A DNA stretch of 64,000 nucleotides from Cadophora sp. MPI-SDFR-AT-0126 (GCA_020747065.1 JAGMVK010000001.1:2356001-2420000); one strand, 5' to 3'. Shown: positions 11,065 to 24,045, counted from the first letter of the stretch. Program-made: numbers and translations. The notes: generated by a model not told the origin, from the letters alone.

Positions 11065-13982
11065 CTATCCTCCGATATCCCTGATATTCCTGCCCAAAAA
11101 CCTCCCTGGTCCAAGATCCACCAGCCCGAATCCAATCGCACTTGAACTAGCATTCACGACTCCCAATCCCCCAGCCACACCCTTCCCATTAACCCTCTGC
11201 ACATCCTCTTTCAGACTCCCATTAACAGCTCCCACCATCCTAAACCACAACTCCTCATCCTTCTCCATCCCCAACACCCCCTGGCTACTCCTCCCTCCAA
11301 ATCTCGCCGTCCCAACCAGCGACCCAAAAACCGCACTCCCATTCGCGGCCACACCCCCACTACTTCCCGGCGCAAAGATTAGCGTCGCATTTCCGCTTTG
11401 ACTCTGCGAAAGCGTCGTTCCAGCCAGGGTCTCGACGAGACGGGTCGACGCGGCCAGGTTAGCGAAGGGTTGGAGACCAGATGGCGACGCTCCTTGGCCG
11501 GAGATCTCGCTGTGGTAGGTTCTGTCGATGGTGGCGTCGATGCGGATGGCGCCATTTTGGAGATTCGTGACGGTGGTATTAGCGAATAGCGGGTAGGAGT
11601 AAGTCTTTGTGTAGGGAGTTTGGGCGCCAAGGAGGAAAGAGTCTTTGCCTGATGTGGCGTGTGTGTTTGATTGGACGTTTCCTTGGGAAGTAAGGGCATT
11701 ATTGGTTGTTTGGGAGAGGGACTGTGTCCAAATGGCTTCTCTGCCGTTGGGGTATTGCGAGGTTTTGATGTTGGATGTGATGGTGAGGGAGCGGCGGACT
11801 GAGGTTGTATAGACCAGTGTGTCGTTTCCGCCTGTTGCGTTTTGTTGTATGGTTTGAGATACAGATATCTCTGGGTCAGACGATGAGATCTTGATCAAGT
11901 CGCTCGTAGTTGGGGTCGTCGTGTTACTTTCTGTCCAGATGAAGATTTTTCCTGATAGGACCCAATTACTTCCCACCCCCTGATTTATCACTGCCGTCTT
12001 CCCAGCATTATCGCTCAGACCCACAACTTTCATATCGAACGTATGAGCTTTTCCATCACAAAGACTCCCTAACCAGGGAGTGACATCAATTTCGCCCTCA
12101 CTCAGATCAAAAGCTTGTATGCCCACCATAGGGCTCCAAAAAGCTGGCACGATGCCTCCAGTAAAAATAACAGGGAAGGGCCATACGACACCCGCCATCT
12201 GACCATCTAGCCAAAGTTGAACCTCTCGGAACGGACTATCGCCGAATAAGACGCCTCCCGATGCATTATACGTAGAGACAGCTGACGACAAGACATTCTG
12301 CCACCAGAACTCCTCGTCTCCTTGGCCTGTCGCGGCAATTGATACGATAGCTCGTTTGGCGTTTCTGGGGATTGACCCAGCGGACAGAGTAATTGTCGCG
12401 TTTTGGGTAGTAGAAGGAACTATGAAAGTGCTGGGAAGAGATTCATTGATACCTCGCTTAGCCGAGAGTGGTAGAATGACATTCGCAGCGTCGACGGGCT
12501 CGGAAGCTGAGAAGAAAGTGGCCGTAAGGGATGTCATGTATGTTCCAGTAATCTTGTCTCTCTTAGTTTTGTGATACTCAGGCGGTGGGTTGTCAAGCCT
12601 ACATTCACGTTTGTCTGATTGGGAAGGTCGAAGATGACTTTCTGAGGCACCTTCCAAAGTGACATCAGACTATACACGAGCCCGCATTAGCTCGCAATTC
12701 ACCAAGCTATGATCTGATAGAAGGACTCACTGTGACATGTCCTTCATGTATGTCCAAACTATGCCAGACTTCTTCGGCTCAGCAGTCGAAGTCCGGAAGA
12801 CTTCTGTGTCTCCAAAATACCTGTGCCCTCAAAATTTTAGCAAAGCCTCGACCTTTGTTTTCTGTTTTAGTGATCTCAGCCGTTCTCGCATCTAGGTAGA
12901 GGGTCTTGAAATCACAGGAGTACGCACATTGTGGCTAGTCGATCGAATTGGCCACCAAAACTTCGAACAGTGAAATTCATTATCACTGTATTGCTATTTC
13001 CCATGCATGCAGGCGGCGTGAATTTTCCTAGAATTAGCAATATTAGCTTTAAATAAGTAGTAAGTACTGCGGTGCTGCGGGACATTCAGCTCCTTCACCG
13101 CCATGTCTTCGATCCCCTGTCTCACATTTTCGTGTCTCTCTAGTTTCTCGTGGACCAATTAATCGAGACTAGCTTACCAACAAATGGCTTCCCAAACGAA
13201 TCTATGAACTCATGTTCCATAAGTGTAACTTGACATAACGATCCACCTGCCGCATTAACACTCGAAGAATCATCTCCTTTCCGAATATTTCCAATTCCAT
13301 CATCGAGCACCACCTGTCCAGGGCCCATTACTGGAGGATCGAGTTGAAAGACTTGAAGGATGTTCATCGTCGTGGCGTTTGCTATACTGGAACTGGAAGG
13401 AGCTGCTGAGGAAGGTGATTCTGGTAGCACAGTAGTCAAGCTCGAATCCGGCAAAGCTGTTACTGAAGTTGAGGTGGAGGCGGAGGCAGAAGAAGTACCG
13501 AGACTCGAGCCTGATCCTGCTGTTCCAGTGGATGATATGGTCGAGGAGACTGAGCCAGTATATGGTACCGTAGCACTTGACAATTGCAGCACACTCAGGG
13601 CCGTATCTTGAGGTTTCCGAGGATACAGATCAACAGCGACATGCGAGTAGAAATCTAAGACACTTTCCTCTGTCTCTACCGGTGCCACTTCCTGTCGTGG
13701 AGCAATAAGCCTGGAAGAGAAGAATACGACCCATCCTAGAGCGGCGACGCAGAATCCGAGGAATGATAGCATTTTGATGATTGATAAATCGTGTATTGTC
13801 GTGTCTCCGAAAGTTCTCCCAGCTTGCCGGCCCTCTACTTCGCGCTCGTCATAATAAGTTTGCTTCCCCAGGCATTCGACGTCTTCTCCATCCAAAGCCA
13901 TCTCACTATTATCCGTTTCCGCGTAGTTCTTATTCTCGACAATAGAGCTCCGTTGCTCCTCATCAAAGGCATGATAATCCAT
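11065..13982 (-). CDS. PNGase A-family protein with N-terminal membrane anchor
   Basis: Homologue of peptide-N4-(N-acetyl-beta-glucosaminyl)asparagine amidase A, which removes N-glycans from glycopeptides. Five exons (13982-13178, 13027-12928, 12820-12731, 12669-12603, 12552-11065) keep phase throughout and give about 849 aa. The first ATG is 13982. Residues 1-70 are acidic and soluble, residues 71-89 (from MLSFLGF) form one hydrophobic helix, and a Ser/Thr-rich stalk follows to about residue 200. The PNGase A domain then begins with FQLDPPV and continues through GGQFDRLATMYFGDTEV, RTSTAEP, FWSPMVGI and later segments with several N-x-S/T sites. A long tail before the helix points to a type II membrane protein facing the secretory lumen or cell surface, not a secreted enzyme. 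The substrate and activity are not proven. Confidence 0.88.
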
Positions 13983-15435
13983 AGACACCTCTTCTCACTC
14001 CTCTTTCCTCGCTTCCAACACAAAAATGGTTGATCAAAGCACCGGAGCGTTTATTTGAGCTATCAAGCTACCTTTCGAAAAGCTACATGAAGCTCCAGCA
14101 TAGTTTTCCCCACCACGTATCAGATCCAAAGCTTGACACAAGTACCGTCCCAACCCCGTCGCAGATCGCACGGGTAATGCCCTTGATCGAAAGCTTATCC
14201 ACGAACGCGAACACCTCTGTGCGCTTGTTTTCTGTCTTAAACTTTATCTCCCGGGATATTGAGCTTCGGCTTCATGATTCGCTGCCAAGGTTGTGTTCTG
14301 TGTACCCTCGGGAAAATAAACAACATCGTATCCGGACTCGCTTATTTGGTTTGGAAGGGTAAACTTAGATGGAGCTGAGTCGACAAACCCGAGAATCTCG
14401 CTCCTGGTCTCACTGTAAACCTTTTCCAGGGAGGTGAACCTTGAGATTAGTTCAAGATTAAGATAATATGATTTTCGGGGTATCGTGTCCCTTTTAAAGG
14501 CTTCAAAGGACACTGGAAAATGATAATATCTCACAAAACCAAACTTTGACGGAAGATTTCAAACGTACTTTCCCTGCGCTCCATACCCGAGGCGTCATGG
14601 AGTCTTAGACTTTAAGTTCGATACAGCTACAATGTCAGGAACACACAACTTGGAAAGAGCAGAGTAAACGAACGTACAAAATTCAACTACAGTCCCAAGT
14701 CACGTCAGTTTCCAGAAAAAGACAACACGATATCGAAAGCTAAAGCTAGCTATACGTAGTCTTATCAAGCAATGAGGTTAGCCAACTTATGAGTGGTCTT
14801 TCCAATTGAAATACAAATACCGAGATAATCTGGATGAATGAAATTGCTGCGCTATTCTCAAAGAGGAAAAAAAGTTGTCACATAGACATACGATATACAA
14901 CAAAAAAAAGTGCTGTCTCCCTTCCTATCGCTTATGACTCTAAGAGAGGTTTTGTTGCACATCGCATTTGATAATTTCCGCTTTGGGAAGTAAAACTGTC
15001 AATAGGTCTTATCCAACCAGGTAGGACTCTGGAAAGTGAGCAATTTGCTTCATTGTTCAATAGACTTCCCTTTCTCGCTTAGTCTGTAAAATTACCAGCC
15101 CCTTATCACATTTTGCTCAAACATTTAATCCATTGTATTATGCCAGTACATCGCTTGTTTGTTTGCCAGTCGAGCAGGCCCGTCGAGCAGGCCAAACCTA
15201 TAGTAAACGACCAATGCAGTTTGCAGCAATCTCTTGGTCCAGCGCAAATAGACCAATACAACAATCCAAACAAAGTAAATGCAGTAATTGCCAAATATGG
15301 GTCACCATATCTACTCAAAATTCCATCTTGAAATTCCATTCGGAGCCACTACAATGACATTCCGTTGTCCTCATAATCAAAGTCGAAACTGAAGATCGGA
15401 TTTAAAGCAAAACAGACCGGAATCCCCACTTAATC
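13983..15435. other. Gene-poor intergenic region
   Basis: About 1.45 kb upstream of the PNGase A-like gene. Open frames are short and lack family signals. The only local pattern is a tandem GTCGAGCAGGCC duplicated near 15167-15192. Promoter of the PNGase A-like gene is expected in the part near 14000. Confidence 0.4.
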
Positions 15436-16185
15436 ATGACATCTCAAACACCACCTAACACTCACTCACGAAGCATAGCAGCCACCTACGACATCGTCTG
15501 GCAAGCTTCCACCCACCCCGCTGATCCCCTCTCCATTCAGACAGTCTACGCAGGCTCTCAGATCCTCTTCAAAAAAGAACTCGTAGCTACGAACTCCCCT
15601 TCTGTAGCGAGGAAAGAGTATTGAGCCGTGTTGAGATTCAAGAGGGACGTGAGAGCGTTTACGGTAAGTTCAGTCTTGCTTTCTGCAATTGAAAATTAAG
15701 GTATCTGACGAAAGATTGATTGCAGAGTGCGACGCAAAGCACTTCCGAAACTTCAATATCCTCTCCCTCCCACCGTCATCGTCTCCAGTTTAAAGCTGAT
15801 CTCCACATCACCACCAGTAGACCACATTCCCCTCTCCACCCCGTCACGTTGCAACCATGACTAGACCAGCCCAGGCACCTTGGACCTGACATCTACATCC
15901 ACCGTAGACTCCGACGGCTACCCGTTCCTGCATTTCCAATATCAAGCTTCGACAGAGATCCTAGACGAGAATGGAGAGAAACTGCAGATGTGTGCAGTGG
16001 GATGGGCGAAAAGAAGGGAATTTGATGATGAGGTGCCGACAGGGAGAGATACGTGTTTGAGTGCTACGGAGAGGCAGAGGTTGGTGCAGAGAAAGGAGAT
16101 TGATAGGGTGGGGTTGGACAGGGAGGGGTTGCAGAAGGAGGAAGACGGTATGGAGGGGTTGGAGGAGGGTGAGATCAGAGAATAG
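15436..16185 (+). pseudogene. Decayed protein-coding gene, unknown family
   Basis: An ATG at 15436 opens 62 codons of ordinary-looking protein (start MTSQTPPN, later YDIVWQASTHP). Around 15590 the sense continues in another frame (SEERVLSRVEIQEGRESVY). That frame meets a good GTAAGT donor near 15664 and a TTGCAG acceptor near 15725, and the join continues ECDAKHFRNFNIL. It then stops near 15793, and coding sense reappears in a third stretch, 15880-16185 (DSDGYPFLHFQYQASTEI). At least one frameshift and one or more stops separate pieces that look like one gene. I do not recognise the family. Alternatively these could be exons of a real gene with splice sites I have missed, but the shift at 15590 has no intron near it. 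Confidence 0.45.
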
Positions 16186-16538
16186 GGAAGGGACAGAATG
16201 GAGAAGGGAGTGGCAGTTGGAAGTAAGAGACAGGGCTTACAAGTCATGGAGGGGAACAGGCACTTGACGAGAAATCTTAAAGTTGAGTGGGATGCGGTAA
16301 CTTTCTTTGTTCATAGAATTGTTTACTTCTTAATTAAGCGATCGGCACTCTTTCTCGAGGAAGACTTAATTATGCCGTCCCATCCGTTGCATTTACCCCT
16401 TCGACAGTGCTGACTGCTGATATGCATGATGTCGTACAAAAAATGCTGGGCTAATCGTCAAAAAACATGAAGGCGTAATACATACTGTATCGAATCTTCT
16501 CCTGCATCGTTGTTGCCTCATCAGAAACCTAGGTCGCA
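16186..16538. other. Short intergenic region
   Basis: About 350 bp between the decayed gene and the 3' end of the pyroglutamyl peptidase gene. It is AT-rich and holds no recognised feature. Confidence 0.4.
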
Positions 16539-17564
16539 TCATTGCGCATTCACTGCAAGATACTTCTTCATCCTGTCGCTCTGTACCAGAGCTCGTATCA
16601 GTTCGATGGTAATCTCAATACCGGCCTCGATCGCGACTTCATCAGCGTTGACCGGTACATGGAGGAAAACAACTCTTCGGTCCTCTTCCTTCTGCGTGAG
16701 ATATGCCATGCTTGAAAAGTAAATGAAGTCGCACAGATACCGTCCAGCGTCCTCAGATATCCTAACATCTTTACCCTACACATCATTAGCCAATGCTCCG
16801 CAAGAAGAACATACCTGGACATACAGGCAAAGCAGCTCTCCACCTCTTCCAAATATCGTCAACATCCACCACACTCAGTAACTCCTCCGGCATACCATGC
16901 CATATCCACTTATCGCCCTCCAACCTCCTCCTCTCCGAATCCCCCAACAACTCATGGTCCACATCCTTCATATTATACCCATCCCTATGTCCCCTCCTTT
17001 CCACACTGTAGAACTTCCTCCCGGACGCCATACCAATGTGGATCGCAAAGTCAATCTTCCTTCCCTCCCATAACGTCGGTACTAATTCCCGTACTGATTT
17101 GTACGCAACTTTCACTGGCTCGGGATGGACGAGTATACGGACTGGGACATGCTTTGCGATTGCAGATGCGTCGTGCGATTGGAATTTTGAGGGAGGCAGG
17201 AAGGGTGGGAGACCTTTGGCGATTTCCCATGAAGGGTTGATGGGGTTTTGAGTGCGGAATGGCTGTTCAACAGTTGTTAGCTGATATTTCGACAACAGCG
17301 GCTTTAGCTTAAGCGTAGAATTGACCCGCAGAACAAGTAGAGCAGTCAGAACTAAAAAGTAGTATGCTGACAAGCTTTAGTTCCCGGCGCATAGATAATC
17401 GCAAAGCCATTCGCACGGCGAAGCGTTGCTGACAGCAGGTAGAGGGGTCTCCACAAGCACGCGACAATGGCGGGGTAGATTTGGACCGTACTCACTCCGA
17501 AGCCAGTGACCAGCACTGTTATCTCGTCCTCTTGGGGGACGGGTTCTTCGGCAAGTGAGCCCAT
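16539..17564 (-). CDS. Pyroglutamyl peptidase I (peptidase family C15)
   Basis: Cytosolic cysteine peptidase that removes N-terminal pyroglutamate from peptides. Three exons (17564-17496, 17262-16825, 16775-16539) give about 247 aa, near the family size. The start MGSLAEEP leads straight into the glycine loop VLVTGFG followed, across intron 1, by PF. The triad is visible: Glu in FYSVERRGH, Cys184 in AGRYLCDFIY and His in VVFLHVP. For intron 2 the donor at 16824 (GTATGT) must be used. The next GT 10 bases downstream would give a stop right after the join. It is divergent from the MFS gene at 18326. Confidence 0.9.
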
Positions 17565-18325
17565 GTTGACAAGGAGGAGGGCAGAGTGCGAACCTGGACA
17601 CGAAGAAGTAAAGGGTGAGGAATGATGGTTGTCGCGAGGTGGAATGGTGGCATGTCAAGCCCAGGCGGGTTTACCTCGGGTGCACTAGTCCAACCCCGGA
17701 TTCGTCTAAGTCTCCCATCCCTTTGCTCCGAACTGCGTGACATGAAGAGCTTCAAAGTACTACAAGTTCTAGGTAAAACTCCTGTTACTTTGGAGGTGTC
17801 TGACAATTTCTGCACACGAGTATTGTTCCCCCGACCTACAAGATAAGGCAAGAACCGTTCACATGACCAATCACCTGTGTTTCTATATATCAATCATTTG
17901 TTTACATTCGTAGCGTAACAAGTTTCAAAGACTTGTCTTGATGTTAATGCATCGGACTTCCTAAATGCGTGTAGATGAGGGCAGCGGGACATTTGCTTCG
18001 AAAGTCTAGGCTCTCCAGGAATAAGCGATGTTATTAGACGATGATACCACGCGCTCATTAGTCATAAAATTTAGATGTCACTCGAGCTAGCAAGGCTTAA
18101 AAGATCGCTTCTATATAATCATGTAGATAGAATCCAGACACATAATAGACTATTAAATTGTTGTGATACTGACAAGTCTTTGTCTTATCTCATCGCGCCA
18201 AGAAGCACGCCCTTCATGTCAATAAAGTCCCCCACTTTAATTAGAACATACTTTACTATACTTAAATAGATCTTGGTACACCTCACTCGAAGGTCTATTT
18301 TCATCATATTTTGCACCTCACAACC
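17565..18325. promoter_or_regulatory. Divergent promoter region
   Basis: A 0.76-kb region between the start codons of the pyroglutamyl peptidase gene (minus) and the MFS gene (plus). It must carry both promoters. The part near 18060-18270 is very AT-rich. No binding site can be assigned. Confidence 0.4.
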
Positions 18326-19850
18326 ATGTCAACCATTATCGAGCTAGCCGAAAGCACTTCAACCCCATTTTATCCTCCAATATCTCACCAACCCCAATCT
18401 CAAGACTCGAACAGACCTGCTAGCACATCCGAAGTAATATCACCAAACCATCCGCACACATTGCTTTCTCAACCATCCGCTTCAACAGCAAGCTTCACGG
18501 CCTACCCAGATGGCGGGTTAAGAGCCTACACCGTCCTCTTCGGAACATGGTGTGCTCTACTTCCCACCAGCGGTATGCTGACAACCACTGGATCACTACA
18601 AACACATCTCTTGACACATCAATTGAAGCATCACTCAGAGGCTGAAGTAGGCTGGATATTCAGCGTTTTTGCTTTTCTGTTTTTCTTTGGTGGGATATTT
18701 GGAGGTGTGTTGCCTTCCCCATCTCCTGTTTGCGATTTCAACTTCCCTCAACTTTCTATCAAAAATGTACATGAAAAACGCTGACGGGGACATTAAACTC
18801 GAGGCTCGGTGTTTGATAGATATGGATTGAGAGTGATGTTGATTCCCGGCAGCATTGGCCTCATAGCCTCGATTGTCATCTTAGCATTTTGCAAAGGTAT
18901 GTAATCATCACCAACATCAAACAATCTCTTCTAACACAAGACTAGAGTACTATCAATTCATGTTTGGCTTCTCCGTTCTCGGCGGCGCATCAAGCTCTCT
19001 GATCTGGACCTCAACCATTGCCACAATCGGACACTGGTTCTCCACCCACCGCGGTTTCGCAACCGGACTTGCCACGACAGCTGGAGGAATCGGCGGCGTC
19101 ATCTTCCCAACTCTTCTTGGCACCTTGATCCCAAGACTAGGCTTTACCTATTCTATCCTCATCATTGCTCTCGTCTCTGCTATCTCATGCACGACAGGCG
19201 TGCTGCTAACAAGTACACGGATTCCGCCGTCTCGATCGCAGAAATCACTGTTCGATCTGAGGGGATTTAAGGATATGTGTTTTTGCTTGACGATTGCGGC
19301 GATCTTTTTGATCGATCTCGCAGTTGTGCTACCACCTGCTTATATCCCGGCTTATGCGTTGGATCATGGATATTCGACTGCGTTTTCGTATCGGCTGTTG
19401 GTCTTTCTGAATGCAGCAACTGTGCTGGGAAGGGGCCTGCCTGGGATGATTGCTGATCGGATGGGAAGGTTCAACGTCATGATCATTTCGTCTATTGGAT
19501 CTACTGCTGCTATTTTCTTCTTATGGTTGCTGTCTTCAGACAAGCTGGGCGTGCTGGTCGCTTTCACGGTTGTGTTTGGCGTGTTTAGCGGGACGGCATA
19601 CAGTCTTACGCCGGTATGCGTGGCCCAGCTCTGCAAGACTGAGGATTATGCTACGAGGTATGGGACTGCTTATGGAATTGTGAGTTTCGCGACTTTGATT
19701 GGGAATCCGATCGCAGGAGCTATTCTGGGGAAGGGGAAGAAATACAAGGCGTTGATTGTATTTTGTGGGGCGGTGTATGCTGCGAGTACAGTCTTGTTTG
19801 TCTTGGCCAGAGCAAAAGGTGGCGGAATGAAGGTTTTCAAGACTTTTTAA
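18326..19850 (+). CDS. MFS transporter, monocarboxylate-porter type
   Basis: Twelve-helix major facilitator of about 458 aa in three exons (18326-18704, 18804-18896, 18946-19850) with introns of 99 and 49 bp. The N-terminal tail of about 60 residues is hydrophilic, then YPDGGLRAYTVLFGTW resembles the PDGG-W start of the monocarboxylate-porter family. The join GGIFGGSVFDRYGLRVM gives the loop between helices 2 and 3. Later loops include ADRMGRF and TEDYATRYG. Fungal members transport monocarboxylates, riboflavin or unknown solutes and often sit in accessory clusters, but none is evident here. The substrate cannot be read from the sequence. Confidence 0.87.
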
Positions 19851-20295
19851 TATTAGTGAGGTTTAGAAATAGTAGACGAGAATGATCAGGAGTTTCTAAA
19901 TGGGCGACCTCTCGATTCCAGACCTATCAAATCCGAACTTCAAGTGGAAGGACTTTTGATATGCATCCAAACTTTCTAATTCAGCAATAGATATTTGAGC
20001 TAATCTGTATTCAGCCGAGGAGTTTCGGGAAGAAAGTCAACTCTGGCGATATGCAACAACACGTTGCTTTTATATAGCTTTTCAGCTTTGGGCTAACCGA
20101 TTGCAGGCAGCGAACACTCCAAAGGGGACAAGAAACAAAGGTGTGCGATAATGAAAAACCCCTACCTTGAGCACCTGATCTTCGAGCGTAAAAGTCCAAC
20201 CAAGCTAGTCCATAAGAAGTAAGTAAACAAAGGCGACGTGCAACAAAATTTCCATTCATTTCGTCACTTTCAAGCACCTACCCCATATTTACTCA
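19851..20295. other. Convergent intergenic region
   Basis: About 0.45 kb between the stops of the MFS gene and the unknown membrane-protein gene. It contains 3' UTRs only, as far as can be seen. Confidence 0.4.
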
Positions 20296-22809
20296 TCAAG
20301 ACCAAGGTGACCTCTCGGCCTGCCACGGATGCCTTCCCGGCAGGCTCCTCCCAGCCCTAACATTCGCGTTGTGGAAATATCCTCCCCGCAAACTATCATC
20401 CCAGTGGCTGATCTCCAGTCCTCCTTCTCCGGCACCACCATCCTCACTTCGCGATATCAAGGTCATTTCTTTCAAGTCTGTGGATCTTCCGTCATCTTTT
20501 GAGGTAATTTTCACAACGATGTTGGACGTCTTGTCCTCAACCATCCATTGTGTGACTTCGGCGTCGGATGCGAAGTGTGAGGTGAGGTAGCGTGATGTTA
20601 AGGGGCCGTGGGTTTGGGACATGGTTTGCCAGCTATTGTGGAGGGTAGAAGATTTGGTGTCTAGGCAATTTAGTCAGTGGCATACTCAACAAGATATGGG
20701 AAGTTTGATTACTGGCTAGACTTACGAAATATGAAGAGATATGTTATTCCAGCTACGAGAAGAAAATGGAAAATGATAACAACAAGTACGGCGACATAGC
20801 CAGGACGGAAGCCAGCAGGAGTGGAATTGTAGAGCTCTGCCTGTCCTCCAGGTATTGATGCATGTGCAAAATGCGTCAGACGAACACCTGTAGATTTATC
20901 GAAAATTGGCAACTGCTCTTGGTAAGCCGTTTGTGCCAGGACGGTAATCATGGACTGCATGGCAAATCCGATACTGGGTTCAAATGTGCTAGTCATGATC
21001 TCGTCGAAGAGTGCAGCGAGATCAGGGTGTATCGAATCTGCGATTCCTCCTTGGGAGATCACAGATATTGAATGAAGTGTCGTATTGGAGCTCTGCGAAA
21101 TCAGCTGTGAATTGCGTATGTAATCGCTGCTATTTGTCCCCGCCAATGAACCCTCAGGTATTCCCGAGGGAAACTTCATCTCGAGCAGACCGCGGTCGTT
21201 CGGTGTGACCCTCTCATCTCCGAGTTCATGTCGAATGGCTTCAAAATTGAACGTTGCGTCGGAAGAGGTTGTTCGTTGGGGAACTGATTCGTTCCGAGAT
21301 CGAGTAGTCGATGCCTGGATGTCCATATCGAGAGCTGAAAGTGCATTGTAGCATAGAGAAATCCGTATGATAGGTTGACCGCCCACGATGTTTCGAGGGA
21401 GGTTGTCGTACACAAGATGTAACCAATCACCAACAATGGTCTGGGTAGGGTTTCCCAAAGGCTTGGGGATGGTATTGTTCGGGAATGGGAAAGGTACGTG
21501 GACTGTAATGTATTGATTGAATGTAATGCCCTTGACATTGATAGTGCTGGATACGTCGTCGAATTGACTGATAAGTTGGCTTCGAGTCAGTTGCGTCGAG
21601 ATTTGATTCAGGGTGAAGTTCCCATCAGAGAGTATCCTGATGCCTGAAAGTGGAATTAGAGCTCGGCTGGTGAGGTCCTGGACGAATCTCGTATTACCAG
21701 ATGAGACACTATAGTTCTGCAATACATCTTGTGGGACACTCAAGAAAGCAAGATTGCCAGATTCATCGAGGGCGGCATCAGGTGATACGCAGACCACTCG
21801 TGTGTCCAAGACTGTTGCAGAACCCTGGTACTCCTGTAGTGAGACTCGATCTTCCTTCTCTGATATCGGTAGAAGAGCTCTCAGAGATACACCGGTATCA
21901 GTGACCCGAGAACGCGAGTTGAATTTTGGTTTGACGTTGTATTCCGCAAATGCTGTGTATATAGTAGGCTTTTTCAACCAAGCAGATGTGTCGGACTTAG
22001 CAAAAGATCGGCGACCAAAACCAGTCGTGGTGAAGTCGGGGACAGGACGTCTACGACCCATTAGCATCAACGGAATTTTTGGAGTAAGGCAGACCACTTA
22101 CCCAGGGACCAAGCCAACACTGAGATCAGAAAGTAAGACGAATGAGGTAAATTGGCTTAGCAAGGCGGTCAAGACCAATGGACTGAGCAAAACTGGTGTG
22201 AGAAGATATCTCTTCGGGCCACCTCTCCTCAACAATGAAGGACGAAGAATATAGTATGCAAGAAACAAGGGATCTGAACTATGATTTCGTAGAGCCGACA
22301 CCGGTGCCAAATGTGGAAGTAGTGTTCCTGACACCTCAACTGCGAGACTTGCCAGCATAGATGTCGCAATACCCGCTTGTGATAATACGGACATAGTCAC
22401 TACCAGGGATACAAGAACGATCACTCTGTTCATGTTGTTATTGGATGCCAGATCCCTCCAGGTGGGGTTGCTGTCATCGGCAAACCAGAGGAAGGATATG
22501 AAGCCCACGGAAGCCATGATAGACATCGTGCTGATTATCAACACGCCTGCGTGGAACTGCCCAAGTCGACCCATGACAGACTATAACCAGGTATATCAGC
22601 ATCGACTAATGTACTCAAGATTACCGGTGACATACCTTCTTGCGTGGTGGGAGACGAGAAGAGACTTCCTTCACAAGCGGCACGTCATCTCGCTCAAAGG
22701 TATTCGACATTGACGACTGTAAAGCAGCACTCTGTGGAAGTGGAGGTACGGTTACTTTCGATCGGAAAGTTCTACCAGAGCTACCACCGTATGAAAGAGG
22801 TCGAGACAT
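20296..22809 (-). CDS. Fungal membrane protein with large N-glycosylated luminal domain, function unknown
   Basis: Four exons (22809-22636, 22580-22102, 22050-20726, 20660-20296) join in phase to give about 780 aa. Layout: a soluble N-terminal tail of about 58 residues, three hydrophobic stretches in exon 2 (FHAGVLIIST..., VIVLVSLVVTMSVL, TPVLLSPLVLTALL), a domain of about 430 residues with many N-x-S/T sites (NYS, NFT, NES, NSS, NTT), a last helix (YVAVLVVIIFHFLLVAG), and a cytosolic tail of about 130 residues. The layout recalls a family that is common but uncharacterised in Pezizomycotina. I assign no function. A receptor-like or cell-wall-related surface protein is one reading of the topology. 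Confidence 0.85.
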
Positions 22810-24045
22810 ATTGAGTCCAGGTGCTCTAGCACACACGTGCCCGATTGACGAAGGAAGGGATCAATGGACTACCAAGAGAGGAGGATGCATGGAGCTACTT
22901 ATCCCAGCCCTTTGAAACTCTATCAAGAGTTCTAGAGACCTTCTTCGAGCCTTGACCTGCATGACAGGGGACAGTGACCACCTCTGAAAGGAAACTAGCC
23001 TCCCAGCATCGCCGTTTAGTTTCACCAGCGCCTACATTGGGTCTCATTAAACCTTTACTGTGGCTTGCCCTTGTCCACAAAGCATATCGAGGGCAAATCG
23101 TGAGGCCGAAACAGGGTCATCTTCGACCATGTGGTCGTTGGCGGACGTTGCGATTGCTTGTCCAGTAAAACTGCTGTCATGTTGTGGTCAGAAGCCCTCA
23201 CGATGGCTGGAAGTTTCACAAGCCGCAAAAGCTACCTCCCTGGAAAGTGAGATAGACTTTAACAAGGTAGCCTATTGTCAGAGGAACGTAAGGCCTCGCA
23301 TACACTGGATACAATAGTCCAACTGAATGTGGATGAGGTCTTCAAGACCCTTTCACGGAACTGATCACTGAAAATCAGCAGGAGTGAGCATCACCCGCAC
23401 GATCGACCAAAGAGAAAGCAAAGGAAATCATTTGGCGTGATTGACATCAAAAATCAAAGTACCACATTGCATCTGGGAAGGTCTTCCACTAAGACATCGC
23501 TCAGCAAGCCCCATCTTAGGCGCGCGCATCCCCGTTTCATGAGCCACAACCCGATGGCTGGTGGGCTCGGTCGAGTACCTTCCGTACAGTACATTGGCGC
23601 TTGCCATATCAGTACCAATACAGCTGTGGAGTGAGGCCATCTAAAAGAAGGGGCAGGCATAATAGGAGATTGGTCCAGTAATAATTCCCAACTTCTGTAT
23701 GGGGTTGAGGGTTTTTGAAAGGACAGCCATATTATGCGGTTCTGGATCCCGAGAGTTCTGATTTCTGGAACGAATCTATTGTTTATTCCACTTGTAAATG
23801 TTGTCTGCATATACTGTACAGTATCAAACGAAAAAAAATGGATTGGAGGAAAAAGTAACGAGTTTCGAAGTTAAGGTTGAAGTGAAGTCAGGGTCCAGCT
23901 TCGCGATGCCAAGACCTTCAATCAAAATTCTGCCCCCTTCACCGCCCAACCCCCACTCAATCGAGCGACCCCTCCAAGAAATTTACGTCAAGCTCTCTAT
24001 CGTCTCTCCCACAATACAGCTCTCTCGAGTCCCTTCCAAAACACA
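22810..24045. promoter_or_regulatory. Divergent intergenic region
   Basis: About 1.2 kb between the starts of the membrane-protein gene (minus) and RMT2 (plus). It must hold both promoters. Open frames of 60-118 codons on both strands show no family signal and read as chance. Confidence 0.4.

Noticed and set aside
16815..16824. Later donor for intron 2 of the pyroglutamyl peptidase gene
   Set aside because: Splicing there gives a stop codon directly after the join, whereas the GTATGT at 16824 keeps the frame into GKDVRISEDAGRYLC.
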